A DNA stretch of 64,000 nt from Glandiceps talaboti (Eukaryota > Hemichordata > Enteropneusta > Spengelidae). The position numbers and the translations under genes are program-made. Of this stretch, positions 59,671-64,000 are shown piece by piece. Position 1 is the first letter of the stretch. Every line of letters begins with the position of its first letter. The stretch lies in contig NC_135561.1 in assembly GCF_964340395.1 (NCBI RefSeq), forward strand, positions 9,384,732 to 9,448,731, written 5' to 3'. A model generated the notes under the pieces. The model was not told the DNA's origin. It ran no database searches and saw nothing but the letters and a program-made list of their open reading frames with translations.

Positions 59671-61941
59671 ACGCGCATGTGTAATAAATTGAAAACTGGA
59701 TAGTGCCCAATAAACTCAAGTAAAAACGTTTGGCTAGAATTTGTCATGTACATCATTATGTCAGCAAATCTACAATGTATACAATATCGTTAAAATTGGG
59801 ACAATAACATTGTGCTGTAGAATAATTGAGGTGTTGAAGACCATATTCCAGTATTCTTTGGCTATTCAACACCATCGCCTTCGGTAATTATAAACACCCC
59901 ATGACATACACTTGGAGATTGCTTTTAACGTTTTTTTTGTTTTGTTTTTTTTTAAAATAGTAATTGTTTTCATTTAGGGGTGGGGCTTCTTTCGGATGAA
60001 GGGCTCACAAGGGGAAAAGTCTGTTTCAGTACAACACAAACAATTCCCGGCACATCCCCAGCCGTAAAAATGAACTCTCCCTTAACATGCAATTCATTGA
60101 TTGTTCGTTTGCTACACAATGTCATCTAGTTCATCTTGTGTTACTTCCAAATTTCCCATTCCGATTCGTCGTCATCAGAACTCATATATAGCACTGTCTT
60201 ATAAAATATTATTTTCTTCTTGGCCGATTAACTGTCAACCGTCTCTGTAGTTTCTGCGAAGTAAAAGATGCCATAGTTTAATTATCTTTAGTATTAAGAA
60301 AACAATAACAAGTTACACAAATACAACTTTTACTTACTTATCTAAGTGATGATTTTTAGTAATTATGAATTACATTTCCAGCAACAATTACGCGAGAAAT
60401 GTACCCATATAATTTGGTAATATACTGTATCTATCCGAAACAAAGTAATATAGAAAAGTCCTACTAATGTCTGTGAAACACACTGAACGTACTTACAATG
60501 TAAACTATTTGTATATGTTCATGGTCGATTGAATAGGAGTGACTATATTTAGTCCTGAGTGCATGCAGTGTCATCCGATCCGATGTAACTGTATCGCACC
60601 AGTACTGATGAAGGTCAACACGGTCAGTATCACGTCAACACATGGCATTTTCAGTCAAAGTAAATGAATACATGTAAAACGCGCGCTATTTTTGTAAACG
60701 TTTCTTTTTTTCTTGAAAGAATGATTACAAACTGTGACTCGATGAATACTGATGCTTTGTTTTAAATTTTTATGATGAGAGGTGTAAAAAGGTAAATAAC
60801 TGTGACGTACCGAAACTCCTCTCAATATTTTTTTAGGGTCGAATCTTCTATCTTCTTATTCAGCAGGTTCAATCTGTATAATTTGCTGACGATAAATTCT
60901 CTTCTGAGTGTTTTCAACAACGTCCATCATTATGGAGCCTACAGATAGTATATATAACACACTAATTACTATATGTAATAGCCGTGTATGTGTTAATTGC
61001 CTGTTCAAGAATCAACACATTTATACAATATATATAAACATGAAGTAAAGTAAGATTACAGTAATCTTTTATCAGTATTTTAAAGCCTTCAATCTCGAGG
61101 GAAACGGCTCTTTTAATTAACCCAATGTATATTGTTCCCAGGTTTCCGTTTCATTTTCCCTCCTGGATCTAGGAAGCACCGTTAACACCACACTTTTGAA
61201 GTGACCCATTTTAATTGCACACAAAAGGAAAAACTCGTTTTTACCTAGGACATTCAATTTTATCAATATCTTGCAAAATACCAGCATATTTACCGGTCTT
61301 AGTAATTTTAGAGAAAATGTACTAAAATAAATAGTTGATTTGTAAATGTTACGGAACTTTGTGAATTTGTTCTTTGTTTTTATAGTGTTCGTAAATATTG
61401 TACGACATCTCAAATAAATAATAGAATTATAAAAATATATGTATAAATAAATAAACAAATTATTTAATTAATTAATTAATTAATTAATTAATTGATTGAT
61501 TAATTAATTAATTGAAACCAAAGCCTTCATACATTCGTAATTTGAGACTTCAAGTTATAAGATAACTAAGATAACTTTTTTAAATATTCGTTAAGTTTAT
61601 TAAATTAATCGATCCACAGATTGGTCTATTGATTGATCTAATTGATTGATTGATTAATTGACTGACTGATCGATGCAGTATCCACAAAATACACATTCAA
61701 CTGCCAAGTGGTCCTAATGACTTAAACATCCACATATACCACCTCCTCATCACAGTGTAACTGATCCTTTTAACAACCTCCAAATAGCAAACACTGTCTC
61801 CTGTGTCTACATCTAGTAGTTCTATCAACCTACTCGTACAGATATATACACATCCATCTTAAAAGACTTTACAATTGATTGATTAATTGGTTAATTAATT
61901 GGTTAATTAATTAATTAATTAATTAATCAAATAAGTAAGTA

Positions 61942-61975
<34 letters not shown>

Positions 61976-63080
61976 CAAGTAATTAACTACTTGGTTGATG
62001 ATTGAACTAAAATATAGTGAAAGCGTATGTTCACCAAATTCCATACATGTCTATGTTATACGAGATCACTAGATTAATAAAGTGTGCCAGTTTACTAACG
62101 GGATTGATTACAACATCAGATACACATATGTTGTATTCCCGCCTTTTCCCAAGTTTTTGCTTTAATACATCAGTTAATGAATATTCAGAAGACATGCATA
62201 TGCACTATCAGGAGTAAGGTCACGAAAGAGCAAAGTATGCTGTACTTTTGTTACACGTCACTCACTTCTATTGTATACGTTCTTCATTTTTCTCAGTCAA
62301 TGTTACATGATTTAGATAAAATCCAATCATGGAAATGTGCGTAAAAAGTGTCGTGAAAACGGAGACACAATGTATGAACTTCACTTCTGTGTAATTAACC
62401 ATTTCAAGCATTTTCAGTCAGTCTGCTGTTATGGAATACATATAATGACAATGGTACAAAATATTTTGTCAATTCACTAAAAGAATTTTGTCAACTTACC
62501 TACGTGTCTGTCGTTCCTCTATGTCTTCATACGGCATTCGGCACACGACAGCATTGACAGTGCCATCTTAGCTATATCTACCAAACCAGTTACTAGGATG
62601 GAATACCTCTGTGATTCTCTCGAAGATCATGAGCGTTCTATCGTTCCGATAATACGTTGAAATTGGCGCGACTACACATAAAAAGACACCTTAACTTAAG
62701 CTGCATTATTGTATGATTACCCCATACTGGCATGAACGACCACGCAAACTGTAATTGGAACAAACATGTTTAGACGGCTGGGCGGCCCTTCTCAATTTCA
62801 AGGAATTTAGAGCACAAAAATTGCGCCAAAAGTCGTTGACCCATTTTAGCCATCAACGTCGCTGAACTTTGAAAATTTTATAACTAAACTGTGGTTGACT
62901 TGTTATCAACAAGCTAATGCCGATTTGCTTAACATTGAAATGATCAAAGGTCGTGAACAATACATCAAGAGAAGTATGATTAACTAATCCATACTGAATT
63001 TGCTAGCTTTACACTAAGAGTGAGTTATAATATCAATGATACACTGATGTAATGCCAAGATGAGTAAATGTGAGGTCTCG
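59670..63080. other. No gene recognised; short-unit repeats
   Basis: This stretch has (TTAA)n-like runs at 61,458-61,515 and 61,880-61,926, and an (AAGT)n run at 61,930-61,980. A good splice donor on the minus strand (GTAG/GTAAGT, exon end at 62,500) could belong to an upstream exon of the GTPase gene, but its phase does not fit module A. Confidence 0.45.
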
Positions 63081-63087
63081 GGGCGGG

Positions 63088-63114
63088 CATAGACCCTACG
63101 GTGTAGGGTCTATG
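63088..63114. repeat. CATAGACCCTAC...GTAGGGTCTATG hairpin
   Basis: Arms of 12 bp around a 3-base loop. Same arm core as 48.69 and 21.19 kb. Confidence 0.7.
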
Positions 63115-63690
63115 GGGCGGGCAACTCCCATAGACGGCTATACGGGGAGGGTCCGCGCGAACGGGGTCGTTTTTTATGCTGATTGGTATCAGAAAGGGTA
63201 TACTTTTCATGAAGTGTTGGTATCAGAAAGGGTCTGTAAATTAGACTATGTGTTTCAGCCTGTTTTTCTTCCTTGAAAAACTTCTCTCGTCGCTCATGCC
63301 ACTTCAGATCTAGGGCCACCTTCCCCTGAAAACCCCTGGTTTTAGTCACGTGCAGCTAGCATGCAATATTCCTGCAAGTGCAACCATAACCAGACACTCA
63401 AGTGTGTCTCCAGCAAAACATCCAAGCAAAAATCCAAGAACCGGACCATAATGATCATAATCAACATATAGATGATGATGATGATGGGGTTATCAGATTT
63501 GTAGTCCCACCATCAACACAAGACAACAGAGTGAGTGCTAGTGGACTGAGACGGTCACAGCGAACAACGACAGTTCGATTGTACTTAGACTAATTAAAAT
63601 GGTATCAGAAAGGGTATCCTTTTTTGCATAAAAGTGGTATCACAACAGTTTGGGTTTTAATGCTTGTGATGGAGTTGCCCCCCGGGGGTG
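63112..63690 (+). mobile_element. Short TIR element with 'ggtatcagaaaggg' repeats
   Basis: The left end gggcgggcaactcccata is mirrored by gatggagttgccccccgg on the right. The word ggtatcagaaagggta occurs near both ends. A 63-codon plus-strand frame (63,402-63,593) closes with GLRRSQRTTTVRLYLD, like the tail of Gypsy polyproteins. The element is too short to be autonomous. Confidence 0.5.
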
Positions 63691-64000
63691 AGGTCGCAAC
63701 ACAATATTGACTTTGAACTTAAATTTCACTCATTGTCATCGTAGTTGTTTGTAGTTTTTGGCTCTTTGGTTTTAACTTCTCGACAGATATCCTCTAAATA
63801 TACACGTAAATAGATTAAATGACTGAATGTGGTGCTGGCATAAAACTAGCATATTCAGATACTGACGGGACTATCATAATGATGTAGAATAGCATAACCA
63901 TTTACAAATTAAACGTCGAGGTATGTAGAGTGTCGACTTCAATTGATCGCAAGAAAATTAGAAACCACACAAGCCTACATAAAAAGATTATTGGGGCAAT
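63691..64000. other. No gene recognised
   Basis: Non-coding AT-rich DNA to the end of the window. Confidence 0.5.

Noticed and set aside
59476-59719. Thr-His and Cys-Val repeat proteins
   Set aside because: Translations of the (CA)n microsatellite.
60060-60960. Short minus-strand starts (MSSDDDESEW near 60,190; SIMMDVVENT near 60,940)
   Set aside because: Too short, without both splice sites, and without similarity to the modules.
62500-62580. Possible first coding exon (MPYEDIEERQTR then a GTAAGT donor)
   Set aside because: The donor is good but leaves two bases, while module A needs one, and there is no further link; kept only as a remark.

Overview
This is a window of an invertebrate animal genome, not a microbial one. 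Its genes are split by GT-AG introns, most of the DNA is non-coding, and transposable elements of many kinds fill the introns: two Ty3/Gypsy elements, three decayed LINEs, tRNA-derived SINEs, foldback and TIR elements, minisatellites and long microsatellites. The repeat style, a 2A-like peptide and an IFI44-like GTPase suggest a marine invertebrate, possibly a deuterostome such as amphioxus. I cannot fix the lineage from the sequence alone.

Host gene. One multi-exon gene appears to run on the minus strand from about 47.5 kb down to 7.9 kb. Four exons of 291-306 bp (47.5, 34.6, 23.6 and 22.4 kb) are all phase 1-1 and encode the same ~100-residue module. The module's strand/helix pattern resembles ubiquitin. 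Three further exons join in matching phase and build a P-loop GTPase: G1 at 21.1 kb, G3 at 20.6-20.3 kb, and G4 plus the stop codon at 8.2 kb. The GTPase tail resembles the interferon-induced protein 44 (IFI44) family. The last exon is present twice (8.2 and 11.4 kb), because a ~2.97 kb block is duplicated in tandem. No first exon was identified.

Viral insertion. From about 49.2 to 54.06 kb lies a compact AT-rich block of intronless genes. It has a major-capsid-like gene cut at its 5' end, an A32-like packaging ATPase broken by two frameshifts, several small membrane or basic proteins, a coiled protein with a hydrophobic start, a broken cysteine-rich gene, and one convergent gene. It looks like a decayed endogenous relative of Polinton-like viruses or adintoviruses. 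No polymerase or integrase gene is visible, and capsid homology ends abruptly at 54,060 against an unrelated repeat.

Transposable elements. 3.8-6.8 kb holds a nested foldback element and a minus-strand Gypsy fragment with its LTR. 19.5-19.9 kb holds a 2A-bearing ORF fragment. 24.1-26.1 kb is a TIR element carrying a SAP-like ORF. 27.0-28.8 kb is hAT-like. 30.3-31.5 and 35.4-36.8 kb are two LINE relics of one clade, and 37.7-39.2 kb is a third LINE of another clade on the minus strand. 39.25-40.11 kb is a foldback element. 42.25-46.91 kb is a near full-length but broken Gypsy element. 54.1-56.4 kb holds tandem repeats. 56.4-64 kb has only small palindromes, microsatellites and one short TIR element.
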